Shown: one piece after another, positions 7,821-17,420 of the stretch
Layout of the letters: each line of letters begins with the position of its first letter
How positions within the stretch are numbered: the stretch's first letter is position 1
Source of the DNA: Bacillus sp. (in: firmicutes)
Lineage (GTDB): Bacteria; Bacillota; Clostridia; Lachnospirales; Lachnospiraceae
DNA: 64,000 nucleotides
Assembly: GCA_023666125.1 (NCBI GenBank)
Contig: JAMPCN010000004.1
Span: forward strand, 1 to 64,000
Direction: 5' to 3'
Notes under the pieces: model-generated
Databases searched by the model: none
Seen by the model: only the letters and a program-made list of their open reading frames with translations
Told to the model about the DNA's origin: nothing
Made by a program: the position numbers and the translations under genes

Positions 7821-9797
7821 AGCAAAGTCGCTTCTATCCAATGAAAAATTCGGATTATAATACGGGTCGCCTTTTTCCAGCATTTTCCGCCATTTTTCAC
7901 GGAAGCGTTCCGACTCTTCGTTATAACGCTCGGCCGACGCGCCCTTATCATCCAAGCCCCTTGAGATGGACTCATAATGGAAAAGTTCCGCAAACGGCGT
8001 AAAGACATTCAAGTACCCGGCTTCCCTTATCCGCAGGCAAAAATCCACATCATTTAAGGAAACGGCAAAGGATTCGTCCAGGCCGCCGAGTGTCTCATAA
8101 ATTTCTTTTTTTACCATCAGACAGGCTCCCGTCACCGCCGTTACGTTCTGCGCATAGCACAGTCTTCCCATATATCCCAAGTTATTGCTGCTGACCCGGT
8201 AATGCGTATGTCCCGCCGTCCGGTGCGCTCCCAGGCCGATAACCACGCCTGCATGCTGAATCGTTCTGTCTTCATAATAGAGTTTGGCTCCAACCGCGCC
8301 CACGTCCTTTCGCTGCGCATACATCAAAAGCTCCTCCATCCAGTTTAACGTAATGACCTGCGTATCGTTATTTAATAAAATCACATATTCTCCGTCCGCT
8401 TTCGACACGCCCAGGTTATTGATGCAGGAATAGTTAAAATCCCCCTCGTAAGTCACAATCCGGATACGGAAGTTACCCCGCAGTTCATCATAATAGCGGA
8501 AAATTTCATCACTTACGCTGTTATTCTCCACAATAATGATTTCGTAATTATCATAACTGCTCTTTTCTAATATAGAAGTAACGCAGCGTTTCAAGTCCTC
8601 AATATGGTCCTTATTTGGAATAACGATTGATATTTTAGGATTCCCCTGAATTTCATACCGAATCCGGAAAATCGTCTCAAACGCCTTGGTCGAAGTAATC
8701 TCAAAATTCTCATAGCCCTGGCTGCGCAGATGGTCGGCGACCGCTCCTTTTGCCGCTTCAATCGCATAACTTTTGGCGTTGATATCGGACGCCGTGCTTC
8801 CCTTATGGGAACGCCAGTAATACATGAGTTTCGGCACATGCACAACATTTTTTGCCCTTGCCGTCAATCGCAGTATCATATCATGGTCCTGGCTGCCGTC
8901 AAATTGGGAACGGAATAATTCCATGCCGTCTAAGAGCTTTCTGTCAAACACGCTAAAATGACAGATGTAATTATTAGCGCGCAGATTATCAATCGCAAAA
9001 TCCGGTTTAAAATGCAGCGTAATCATATTGTCAATGCTGTTCCCGTGAAAAGTGGTTTCATCACAGTAGATATAGTCCGCATCCTTTTCACAAATCGCGC
9101 GCATATATTCATATAGAATAGACGGGTGCAGAATATCGTCATGGTCAAAAAGACCGATATAGTCTCCCGTTGCCATCGCCAGGCAGCGGTTGGTATTTCC
9201 CGATATGCCGTCGTTCTTTTCCAGCCTTTGATATAAAATGCGGGGGTCTTTTTCACTATATTCCCGGCAAATCTGTTCCACATAGCCATGTTCCTTATCG
9301 GAACCGTCCGCCAGACACAGCTCCCAGTTTTCATAAGTCTGGGCAAGGACACAGTCAATCGCCTGTGTCAAAAAGTTTTTCGGCGTATTATAGAGCGGCA
9401 CTAAAATACTGATTTTGATTTTTTTAGAAAATACGGTTTCCCGCTGACGCTTTGCTTCTTCCGGTGTTGGAAAGGAAGCCGTACCATGCTGCGCCTTTGC
9501 CCTCTTTTCTATCCGTTTCGCATCCAGCTTACGCAGAATCCCTTTAACGCTTCCATAATAACCGATACGTTCCTTTGTTCTTTGCATCCAGTGGATAAAA
9601 GAACGCAAAGGCTTTGACATTTTCCAGAAAATGCTGTTTTTAATACGATTTAACTTTTGTTCCGTATCTGCGGCACGCCCTTCCGCCTCCGCCAGCCTGC
9701 TTGCCAAAACCCGGCTTTTTTGGCGTTCCTGCTCGTATGCCTCTTTATAATAACGCATGTCTTTCTCTTGGTTTTCCCCATCCTGTTTTCGTTCCAT
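7803..9797 (-). CDS. bifunctional GT2 glycosyltransferase with two intact GT-A domains
   Basis: 664 residues with three parts. The N-terminal module (1-125) is a coiled-coil-like stretch ending in RIKNSIFWKMSKPLRS. GT2 domain 1 (about 130-375) has KISILVPLYNTP, LADGSD, LFDHDD and the acceptor-side FDGSQDHDMILRL. GT2 domain 2 (about 390-640) has KISIVIPNKDH, VENNSV, LLNNDTQV, AVTGACLMV and LNDVDFCLRIREAGY. Both domains keep their DxD-type and catalytic residues, so two linkages may be made, as in other bacterial polysaccharide GTs with paired GT2 units. The N-terminal module is shared with the 795-residue neighbour. The SD GGGAGGG is about 12 bases from the ATG, a longer spacing than usual. 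Confidence 0.9.
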   Translation of the reverse strand: MERKQDGENQEKDMRYYKEAYEQERQKSRVLASRLAEAEGRAADTEQKLNRIKNSIFWKMSKPLRSFIHWMQRTKERIGYYGSVKGILRKLDAKRIEKRAKAQHGTASFPTPEEAKRQRETVFSKKIKISILVPLYNTPKNFLTQAIDCVLAQTYENWELCLADGSDKEHGYVEQICREYSEKDPRILYQRLEKNDGISGNTNRCLAMATGDYIGLFDHDDILHPSILYEYMRAICEKDADYIYCDETTFHGNSIDNMITLHFKPDFAIDNLRANNYICHFSVFDRKLLDGMELFRSQFDGSQDHDMILRLTARAKNVVHVPKLMYYWRSHKGSTASDINAKSYAIEAAKGAVADHLRSQGYENFEITSTKAFETIFRIRYEIQGNPKISIVIPNKDHIEDLKRCVTSILEKSSYDNYEIIIVENNSVSDEIFRYYDELRGNFRIRIVTYEGDFNYSCINNLGVSKADGEYVILLNNDTQVITLNWMEELLMYAQRKDVGAVGAKLYYEDRTIQHAGVVIGLGAHRTAGHTHYRVSSNNLGYMGRLCYAQNVTAVTGACLMVKKEIYETLGGLDESFAVSLNDVDFCLRIREAGYLNVFTPFAELFHYESISRGLDDKGASAERYNEESERFREKWRKMLEKGDPYYNPNFSLDRSDFALKIHD

Positions 9798-9936
9798 ATC
9801 GATGTAATCCCTCCCTGTTGCGACAGTGCAACCGCAGTATAGAATTTGTACATTAAATGTAGTTTTAATTTTTTCTCGATTATATTTGCATTTAAGTTTC
9901 TATCTCATTTTCAATAACAACAACAATTTTATTTGT

Positions 9937-12321
9937 TCATATTACGGTCATTTTCTTGTCAGACCATGTCAAAAGTCTTTGATTCGTCTCTAAATCGGTC
10001 GCCAGCATACCAATTCGCCATGTTCCAAAATGCAGCTTTTCTTTCTTGACGCGCAGGACAAATCCGGCCAGGGAAATATTGACTTCTCCGGACAAAACCG
10101 CCACGGCATCCCTACGGAACCACGGGCATATATCCGCCGTATACAAATCGCCATTTTCCTGCTGTAGTACAAGTTTTTTGACATATTTGGCATTGTCTTT
10201 TCCGGGGATATAACACCAGCCCATAACATACATGATATCGGGTTCCTCCCGATGGATTTTGTGCTGCTTCTCAGCCCTGTCTATCGTCAACTGAAGGACG
10301 CCTTCCTGCGCCCCTGCAAGATTTCTTGCATTTTCGACAGAAACCTCTGTCGTTTTTAAGTTGTTTTCATAATCAAATTTAAAATTACATACGTAATTGG
10401 AAGCATTGTCAATCAGGCTCTTATGGTAAAAATCATCCCTGCCTTTCATTGCCGGATGCTTTGCATATAAGTTTTCCTTTTCACAAAGCAGTCTTTCCCA
10501 TTTATTATCATCCTGCTCGTCCAATCCTCTGCTCAAAGATTCATAATGATATAGTATGGCGTCGTTACGAAGCACGTTATAATAGCCTGCCTCGATTAAT
10601 GTAAAACAAAAATCCACATCATTATAGGCGACTTTCATCGTCTCATCCATACCGCCCGCTTCCTGATACTTGCTTTTCGCCACCATCAGACAGGCCGCGG
10701 TCACGCCAATCATATCATATGTTACCTGATTGTGTCCGTAGTAATAGTTTCTGTCATCCGGAAACGTAATCAGCTTATGGGAGGGGCCGATATTCATATT
10801 GGTAATGCCCGCATGTTGAATGGCGTCGCTGCCCGCATACCACAACTTGGCCCCTACCGCCCCGGTATGCGCCTGCCCCGCCTGTCCTGCCATAATTCGC
10901 AGCCAGTCCTTCTCAATAATCTCCACGTCATCATTCAGCAGCAGAATATAGTCTCCCTTTGCCCGGGATACGCCAAGGTTGCACATCGCCGAGAAATTAA
11001 ACTCCATCTGTTCATAGAGATAGCAAAAACCATACTCTTTCTGTAATGCCTCCATACGGCTTTTATTTTCCGCATTACTGCCGTTATCCACAACAATCCA
11101 TTCGTAATTGCCATAATCCGTTTTCTCCCGAAAAGAGGACAAACATCTTTCCAGCACGTCGGGATGGTCTTTAGACGGAATAACAACCGATATCATAGGC
11201 TCCTGCCCATTGCCCGCTGCATCCGCCTTATCAGACAGCTCATATGTCACATGGTAAATATCCGGTATTGGGCCAATCTGCAAATGCGCCCGGATTCCTC
11301 TTCTATGAAGCGCCGCCTCTCTGACGCTGATACAGGAAGCGTCACAGCCTGCCATATCACGTCCGTTTTCCAGTTCTTGTAAAAGCTGTTCTTCCGCTTT
11401 CTCCAAGACGTCCGCCCCGGCCTGTCTCGCCTCCTCTATCTGTACGGCCGCCTGCTTATCCGGCTCATAGCAGTTATGGAATAAGATCTCTTCGATATGA
11501 AAGATACCGCCTCCGCACTCCCCGGCCTTTTCTTCCAGCCGCAGGCATAAATCGTAAAAATCCGGGTAGGAAAGCGCATCTTCGCCGCCTTTTTCCCTAA
11601 TAAACTCATCATATAACATCTGTTTTGTAATCAGCATATGCCCTATATAACAGAATGCCAGAAGCGTATCGGGCGAATAGCACGGCTTATACCAAGGATG
11701 CATTCTGTTGGCCGGTATTTCCCAGTAATAATCCTCGTCTGCATAGGCAAACAGACAGTTTCTATTATTGTTAAACCATGATTTTATTTTTTCTTCTATT
11801 TTTGCATCTATCATACCGTGACCACAGGCAACAACGCACAGGTCTGTATCCGGAATCGCTGTCTGATGCCAGCCCGTTATCTTATACGCCTTTTCATTGC
11901 GTGTGTTATTGTATTCAGCGTCGGTATCTTTATTGTGTTCATACTGTTTTATCCATTGCAGATACGGATGTTTCTGGCGGTAGACTTCCTGCTCATATGC
12001 CTGCACGGCCTCCTGCAGTTTCAGCGCTTCCGGCGAGCGGATAAAAGACTCTTCCGTTCCCGACAATCCGCGCTTTGTCCGGCTGCCTTGTGATAGGCGG
12101 CGTTTTGGTTCTCCGGTAAGCATATGATAGCACTTTCTTACCGGCGTCAGCATTCTCCAGAAGACGCTGTTTTGAATCCTCCCCAGAGAAAACATCAGGT
12201 CGCTTTCCTTTGCTTCGGCATCCGCTATTTTACCCGCCAAAACCATATTCTTTTTTTTCTCCCTCTCATAAGCCGCCTGATAATAAGCCGCCCAGTCATG
12301 GGAATCCGACTTTTTTTCCAT
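9937..12321 (-). CDS. GT2 glycosyltransferase with degenerate first and intact second GT-A domain plus C-terminal beta domain
   Basis: About 794 residues. The N-terminal module matches that of the 664-residue enzyme (YYQAAYEREKKK, RIQNSVFWRMLTPVRKC). Residues about 150-350 keep the second half of a GT-A unit (FAYADEDYYWE, KPCYSPDTLLAF) but lack the nucleotide-binding start. An intact GT2 domain follows (about 375-640): MISVVIPSKDHP, VDNGSN, LLNDDVEI, AACLMVAK and YNDVDFCFTLIEAGYYN. A C-terminal beta-rich segment (about 690-795, WCYIPGKDN onward) may bind glycan. The ATG at 12321 (an in-frame TTG at 12324 is the alternative) sits against the stop of the methyltransferase-kinase gene, implying translational coupling. 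Confidence 0.85.
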   Translation of the reverse strand: MEKKSDSHDWAAYYQAAYEREKKKNMVLAGKIADAEAKESDLMFSLGRIQNSVFWRMLTPVRKCYHMLTGEPKRRLSQGSRTKRGLSGTEESFIRSPEALKLQEAVQAYEQEVYRQKHPYLQWIKQYEHNKDTDAEYNNTRNEKAYKITGWHQTAIPDTDLCVVACGHGMIDAKIEEKIKSWFNNNRNCLFAYADEDYYWEIPANRMHPWYKPCYSPDTLLAFCYIGHMLITKQMLYDEFIREKGGEDALSYPDFYDLCLRLEEKAGECGGGIFHIEEILFHNCYEPDKQAAVQIEEARQAGADVLEKAEEQLLQELENGRDMAGCDASCISVREAALHRRGIRAHLQIGPIPDIYHVTYELSDKADAAGNGQEPMISVVIPSKDHPDVLERCLSSFREKTDYGNYEWIVVDNGSNAENKSRMEALQKEYGFCYLYEQMEFNFSAMCNLGVSRAKGDYILLLNDDVEIIEKDWLRIMAGQAGQAHTGAVGAKLWYAGSDAIQHAGITNMNIGPSHKLITFPDDRNYYYGHNQVTYDMIGVTAACLMVAKSKYQEAGGMDETMKVAYNDVDFCFTLIEAGYYNVLRNDAILYHYESLSRGLDEQDDNKWERLLCEKENLYAKHPAMKGRDDFYHKSLIDNASNYVCNFKFDYENNLKTTEVSVENARNLAGAQEGVLQLTIDRAEKQHKIHREEPDIMYVMGWCYIPGKDNAKYVKKLVLQQENGDLYTADICPWFRRDAVAVLSGEVNISLAGFVLRVKKEKLHFGTWRIGMLATDLETNQRLLTWSDKKMTVI

Positions 12322-12324
12322 CAA

Positions 12325-14388
12325 TCAGAATAATCCCCTTTTTTGCATATGACTTATGGTTTCCTCCGGCATCTTCGTTACCTGCATAGACACCTGTAAT
12401 TTATTTTCCGGCCGTTTTTCCAGTTCCGATAAATGCAGCGTAATATTAGGGTCCGTTGTCGCAAACGCATAAACGCCCTCCCCTACGCGGAAACCGTTTG
12501 TTACTGTCTTTTTATTTTTAAACGTTACCGTTTCGTCGTTCCACTTGATTTCTTTGATAAAGACAAGGCAATAGTCGCTGCATGGGTCAATGCGTAACGC
12601 TTTTCTTCCCTCCGCCACGATAAGTTCAAACTCTTTCCACTCTGTTTGCGTATCTTCCAGAAAGTAAGAATTTTCTTCCGAAAAGCCTTCTCCCATATCT
12701 TCGTAAATCTGCACTCTGTTTTTCTGCTTCTCGGCCGGCGTCATCATGGGCATATCGGAAAGCGTATAAACAGGCTGCCCGATGGCGTCTCTTATCTGAG
12801 CCATCGACATTCTCTTTCCCGTTACGTACTTTTGAAACTTCATTTCCTGCTGCCTGTACTGTTCGGCATCCATCTCGGTAATGCCTAATTTCTTTAATAT
12901 TAAATCCAGATTTAATTTGTTTCTCTTTTCATTTTCCAACAGATAGCAGTAAACGGCGCGGAATGCAATCTCCTTTGGTTCCATCTGTCTGGCAAATGTC
13001 CATTCATAATCTATCACATGCCATGTGCCGTCTCCGGAGATTAAAATATTCGAGAAAATCAAGTCATAGTCGGTAACCGGAGCCTCCTGCCCATAGGAAA
13101 TCTTTTCCAAATATTCATCAAATAACGCATGAAATTTTTCTATATCATTCCGCTCCAGACACTCGTCAAGAAGCTCCTCCAGCGTTCTTCCTTCTATATA
13201 TTCAAATTGCGCATACAGTTCCTGCTCTTTAACCAGACGGCAGCGGTTTATGGAAAGCTGTCCGCCCTGAAAACGCTCCATCAGCTTCTCATAGGCGCAG
13301 TATATCTGCTCGATATGTTCATTTGCCATTTCAGATAACGGATGTTTTTCTATTTGTTTTTGTATTACGTCATTCCTATCGCAATGCGTAACCAGCGTTT
13401 TGATTTGAAAATCATCCACTCTGTCGTTAGAATATTTCACATACTCGATATCAGGCTCTTTTCCCAATATCATCATATAGGAATTGGAAAAAAGCGGGAA
13501 CTGCTCTTCTTTGATAAGCGTGTCAAACACCAGTTTCTCATCAAATAGCTGTAATCTCTCTCTGTCAAAATTGCGCAGATTTAAAGAAAGCTCTCCCGCC
13601 TTAGGCAGCCTGGCATCCGAGTAGAGGGTCGTCATAAATTTATAGTCCGGATACGGATAATACATGGAAATATCCGAAAAGCCGCATTTTTTCGCTGTCC
13701 GTATCAATCCGTCCTTTGTAAAAGTCCTGACAACGCCGCCCTCCGGATAATCCTCCAGGCCGCTGAACCATGTGCCTAAATGGTCTTCCTTGCAACCCGC
13801 CCAATATTTTAAACCCAGCTTATTCTCTATGGCGATGGCGATATGCCCGTCCGGTTTTCTATGCTTTTCGATAATATGCAGAAAATCCTCATAGGGATGT
13901 TCGGAAGCAATATAGGCCTGCCCGTACTCAAAAACGCCAATTAAGCAGATATAATCATAATCACAGTCCAAATCGGGTTCCACATCCTGAAAATTGCCGA
14001 CATGAATCGTCACGTTCTCACAGTCCATATGCCTGTAGGCATTAATAAGGCTTCTTTTTTTTGATAAATCAATGCAGGTTACTTCCTTGGCCTTTTTCGC
14101 CAGCGCGCCCGTAATCGCGCCGCAGCCGGAGCCTATCTCCAGCACTTTCATGTTTTTATCAATCGGTAACCACTCCACGATATTTTCCCGCAGCGCGGAA
14201 AAATGATATAACACTTCCCAGCTTTTTCTTTCTTCTATAATACGGGGATATTCCACCTGCGCATAATTTCTCGCTATTTCCAAAAGTTCGTCCTCAATCT
14301 CCCCGTCACAGTACAAATCCTCGCCCGGATAATGTTTCAGATTCAGTTTTATTCTCCCTATTTCTTCTATTTGTTCTGTTTTGTCCAT
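12325..14388 (-). CDS. methyltransferase-kinase fusion, WbdD-like putative chain terminator
   Basis: About 687 residues. The N-terminal class I SAM methyltransferase shows motif I VLEIGSGCGAITG (about 82-95 in this numbering) and an acidic CIDLS strand. The middle (about 290-490) resembles a small-molecule kinase fold of the APH/WbdD type: DYDLIFSNILI (Asp, then Asn five residues later, like the catalytic loop) and VIDYEW in place of DFG. A beta-rich C-terminal domain follows (about 575-687). In E. coli O8/O9a, WbdD with methyltransferase and kinase domains caps the polymer end before ABC export. Here the gene lies directly downstream of the ABC exporter genes, supporting the same role. The ATG at 14388 is preferred over 14400 because GGGGA lies upstream at usable spacing. 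Confidence 0.75.
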   Translation of the reverse strand: MDKTEQIEEIGRIKLNLKHYPGEDLYCDGEIEDELLEIARNYAQVEYPRIIEERKSWEVLYHFSALRENIVEWLPIDKNMKVLEIGSGCGAITGALAKKAKEVTCIDLSKKRSLINAYRHMDCENVTIHVGNFQDVEPDLDCDYDYICLIGVFEYGQAYIASEHPYEDFLHIIEKHRKPDGHIAIAIENKLGLKYWAGCKEDHLGTWFSGLEDYPEGGVVRTFTKDGLIRTAKKCGFSDISMYYPYPDYKFMTTLYSDARLPKAGELSLNLRNFDRERLQLFDEKLVFDTLIKEEQFPLFSNSYMMILGKEPDIEYVKYSNDRVDDFQIKTLVTHCDRNDVIQKQIEKHPLSEMANEHIEQIYCAYEKLMERFQGGQLSINRCRLVKEQELYAQFEYIEGRTLEELLDECLERNDIEKFHALFDEYLEKISYGQEAPVTDYDLIFSNILISGDGTWHVIDYEWTFARQMEPKEIAFRAVYCYLLENEKRNKLNLDLILKKLGITEMDAEQYRQQEMKFQKYVTGKRMSMAQIRDAIGQPVYTLSDMPMMTPAEKQKNRVQIYEDMGEGFSEENSYFLEDTQTEWKEFELIVAEGRKALRIDPCSDYCLVFIKEIKWNDETVTFKNKKTVTNGFRVGEGVYAFATTDPNITLHLSELEKRPENKLQVSMQVTKMPEETISHMQKRGLF

Positions 14389-14469
14389 TCCAATCCCCAT
14401 TCCGAAGCGTTTTCGCGACAGACGCCATCAAGGCATATTTGTGACGCTCCGGCACAAATTGCCGATTAC

Positions 14470-15753
14470 TTATATAATCTGTATCTGCGAATTCATATCA
14501 TAAAATCCGACCGTATCTTTATCCGAAATGACCGTTATATTCATAATATCATACAAACGGTGGTAAACCGTAAATTCGTCTCCCTCATAGCCCGTTACGC
14601 CAAGAGAAAGCAGATACTCCCCGCCCTGTAGGTTCATCTCCTGTGTAAAAATGATTTCCTTCGTTTCCCCGGCCTTTACCGATTCCAAAAACGCCTTTTC
14701 AAACATCGTATTCGTGCCGGTAATTTCCGTACCTTTACTGTTTTTAATCGTAAAAGCAAAGACCGGCGCCGCAATATCCTCGATAATGTCCACTTTCATA
14801 TGAATATGAAAACGGCTTCCTTTGATAAGCGCCGCAGTTTTTACTTCCTTATCGTCCGTTATATAATACTGTGCAATCACCGCTTTTTTAGAGCCGTATT
14901 CGATGACGTCCGGATTCACGTTAGCTGCTTTTGTTCCACCGGCTCCCCTGGCCGCCGCGCGTAACTGCTCATCTTCTAAAAGGCTTCCCCCGTCGGATTC
15001 TTCTATCGTATACTGTCCGACCAGCACTTGTTTATAGCGGTCTATCATTTCTTTCGGCGCGCCCTCTCCCAGCTTTACGCCCTGATTTAAGAGAACGACC
15101 CTGTCACAGTATTTACTGATACTGCTTAAATCATGACTGACAAAGACGATTGTTTTTCCCATCTGTTTAAATTCTTCAAACTTATGATAACATTTTGCCT
15201 GAAAAAAAACGTCGCCCACCGAAAGAGCCTCATCTACAATGAGAATTTCCGGTTCAATATTAATTGCAACCGCAAAAGCAAGCCTTACAAACATACCGCT
15301 TGAATAGGTCTTGACCGGCTGATGCACATATTCCCCGATATCGGCAAATTCCAATATATCATTTAACTTTTCACTGATTTCCTTTTCGGAAAAACCTATC
15401 ATCGTGCCATTTAAATAAATATTTTCAATACCGTTATATTCCATATTAAATCCCGCACCAAGTTCCAAAAGTGCGGAAATACGCCCGTTGACGGCCACCT
15501 CACCCTTTGTGGGGTTCAATACGCCCGTAATGATTTTTAATATGGTGGACTTCCCGGAACCGTTCGTGCCGATAATGCCCACCGTTTCCCCCTGATAAAT
15601 AGTCAGGTTGACTCCCTTTAAGGCATGATGCTGCGTATGCCTTTTGCCTCTGCCGAATCCCAATGCCTCTTTTACCCTGTCGGAAGGCTTATCGTATAAT
15701 TTATAGACTTTTTCCAGGTCTTTCACTTGAATCGCTATTTTTTTATCCTGCAT
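14470..15753 (-). CDS. polysaccharide ABC transporter ATP-binding protein with Wzt-type C-terminal domain
   Basis: ATPase subunit for export of lipid-linked polymer. 427 residues: Walker A GTNGSGKST (62-70), signature YSSGM (150-154), Walker B LIVDEAL (171-177), H-loop His (about 207). A linker (about 235-265) leads to a beta-sandwich-like C-terminal domain (about 265-427; VIAQYYITDD, FAFTIKNSKGTEITG, EYLLSLGVTG) characteristic of Wzt proteins that read a cap on the polymer. TagH-type wall teichoic acid ATPases lack this carbohydrate-binding domain. SD GGGAGA, 6 bases, ATG. Partner permease is encoded 30 bases upstream. Confidence 0.9.
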   Translation of the reverse strand: MQDKKIAIQVKDLEKVYKLYDKPSDRVKEALGFGRGKRHTQHHALKGVNLTIYQGETVGIIGTNGSGKSTILKIITGVLNPTKGEVAVNGRISALLELGAGFNMEYNGIENIYLNGTMIGFSEKEISEKLNDILEFADIGEYVHQPVKTYSSGMFVRLAFAVAINIEPEILIVDEALSVGDVFFQAKCYHKFEEFKQMGKTIVFVSHDLSSISKYCDRVVLLNQGVKLGEGAPKEMIDRYKQVLVGQYTIEESDGGSLLEDEQLRAAARGAGGTKAANVNPDVIEYGSKKAVIAQYYITDDKEVKTAALIKGSRFHIHMKVDIIEDIAAPVFAFTIKNSKGTEITGTNTMFEKAFLESVKAGETKEIIFTQEMNLQGGEYLLSLGVTGYEGDEFTVYHRLYDIMNITVISDKDTVGFYDMNSQIQII

Positions 15754-15783
15754 ATAAAATCTCCCTGTATGGCCTGCATGATA

Positions 15784-16821
15784 TTATAGTACGTCCGCAA
15801 AATGTACCCGCAGTTTCTTGAAAATCAACGTTCCCACACAAAAAAGGCTGATAGTAAATATCCAGAAATAAGTGGAGGAATAAAAATGTTCCCAAAACCA
15901 TTCCTGTTCATAAATCGCGCTGCGGTAGCCGTTTACGATATAAACCATCGGGTTCAATTTAAAAAGAGATTTCATGGAATCTTCCGTCAACATGGAAATA
16001 TCCCACAAAATCGGCGTCGCCCACATGCCAATCTGTAAAGCGATATTGATAATCTGCTGCAAATCCCTGATAAACACAACCAGCGCGCAGGTAAAATAAC
16101 TCATGGCAAGCACCAAAAGGAACATGCAGAAACTGTAATAAAACAACTGTAATGTATAAATCGTCGGATAATACCCGTACCCGATTGCCACAATCATCAG
16201 GATGCAGACAAAAAACACATGGATGAAAGTCGCCGCAATCACCTTAATAATCGGTAAAATACTGATATTGAAAACAACTTTTTTCACCAGATAATTATAT
16301 TCCAATAACGCCATGGTTCCCTGCGTGATAGCTTCTGAAAAATAAAACCATGGCACAAGCCCCGCCGTCAGATATAATACATACGGCACTTCCACGCCGC
16401 TTGCCACTAACTGGCTTCTGGTATCGAACACCCTGTCAAACACAATCCAATACATAACAACTGTTACGACCGGCTGCGCCATCGCCCATACAACGCCCAG
16501 ATAGGAACCGGCATACCGCTTTTTAAAGTCATTCTTCGCAAGCTTCCAAATCAGTCTCCTGCTCTGAAACAGTTCAATCGGAATTGTCGTCAGACCGTCA
16601 TAGAAAAGAGCAAAAATAGCACAGGTAAATGCAATCAGCACGCAGCCGCTGACTTTTTTCATCCGCTCCGTCACCTGGTCCGCCAGCGGATTATGATGCG
16701 TCACTAAGATGATTGCCAGAATCAAACCAAGCCCCCAGAAGATAGCAATCGCTGCGGGCTTTGGAAAAGAAAAAGACTTCTTTTTTTTGTTTTCCTGTAT
16801 TTGTGTATCGTTCGCGTTCAT
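15784..16821 (-). CDS. polysaccharide ABC transporter permease, Wzm/TagG type
   Basis: ABC-2 type membrane subunit of 345 residues forming the exporter with the adjacent ATPase. The family motif region FKKRYAGSYLGVVWAMAQP, an interface helix followed by membrane segments, lies at about 95-113. At least six membrane helices follow. Two extra hydrophobic segments (about 28-42 and 57-75) precede the core, so the protein is about 70-80 residues longer than typical Wzm. The C-terminus ends KLRVHFADVL, usual for this family. Confidence 0.92.
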   Translation of the reverse strand: MNANDTQIQENKKKKSFSFPKPAAIAIFWGLGLILAIILVTHHNPLADQVTERMKKVSGCVLIAFTCAIFALFYDGLTTIPIELFQSRRLIWKLAKNDFKKRYAGSYLGVVWAMAQPVVTVVMYWIVFDRVFDTRSQLVASGVEVPYVLYLTAGLVPWFYFSEAITQGTMALLEYNYLVKKVVFNISILPIIKVIAATFIHVFFVCILMIVAIGYGYYPTIYTLQLFYYSFCMFLLVLAMSYFTCALVVFIRDLQQIINIALQIGMWATPILWDISMLTEDSMKSLFKLNPMVYIVNGYRSAIYEQEWFWEHFYSSTYFWIFTISLFCVGTLIFKKLRVHFADVL

Positions 16822-16842
16822 TTTCCTATGAAATCTCCGCTT

Positions 16843-17406
16843 TTATTTCCGATATTTATCGGTATATTCCTGCATACCGCCCCATTTAGTGTCTTTATCC
16901 GACTGAATCAACTGCATTCCGTCAGGAATCGGCCACTCCACGCCGATATCCGAATCATTCCAACGGATGCCGCCCTCATCATTCGGATGATAAAGTTCCG
17001 TACATTTATAAGCAAACTCCGCATAATCAGACACAACGAGAAAACCATGCGCAAAATTCTTCGGTACAAAAAACTGTTTTTTATTTTCCTCCGAAAGCAA
17101 CACGCCATGCCACTTGCCATAGGTTTTAGAACCCGGACGCAAATCCACCGCCACGTCGTATACCTCGCCCCGCAGCACTCTGACTAACTTATCCTGCGGA
17201 TAGTTAATCTGAAAATGAAGTCCTCTCAAAACGCCTTTCACGGAAGCGGACTGGTTGTCCTGCACAAATATCTGGTCAATGCCTGCTGCCTTGAAATCCT
17301 CGTACTGATAAGTTTCCATGAAATACCCTCTGGCGTCCGTATGCACTTGTGGCGTAATAATCTTAAGCCCTTCTATCTCGCATGTCTCTACTGTTAGTTT
17401 TCCCAT
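16843..17406 (-). CDS. rfbC: dTDP-4-dehydrorhamnose 3,5-epimerase
   Basis: RmlC cupin enzyme converting dTDP-4-keto-6-deoxyglucose to dTDP-4-keto-rhamnose. The 187 residues match the family length. Conserved pieces include FVQDNQSASVKGVLRGLHFQ (with the catalytic His), YDVAVDLRPGSKTYGKW and FAHGFLVVSDYAEFAYKCTELY. It lies 14 bases downstream of the GH25 gene, in the same direction. The final reductase, rfbD, is not found between or beside the rfb genes in this window. Confidence 0.95.
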   Translation of the reverse strand: MGKLTVETCEIEGLKIITPQVHTDARGYFMETYQYEDFKAAGIDQIFVQDNQSASVKGVLRGLHFQINYPQDKLVRVLRGEVYDVAVDLRPGSKTYGKWHGVLLSEENKKQFFVPKNFAHGFLVVSDYAEFAYKCTELYHPNDEGGIRWNDSDIGVEWPIPDGMQLIQSDKDTKWGGMQEYTDKYRK

Positions 17407-17420
17407 TTTATTCTTCCTTT

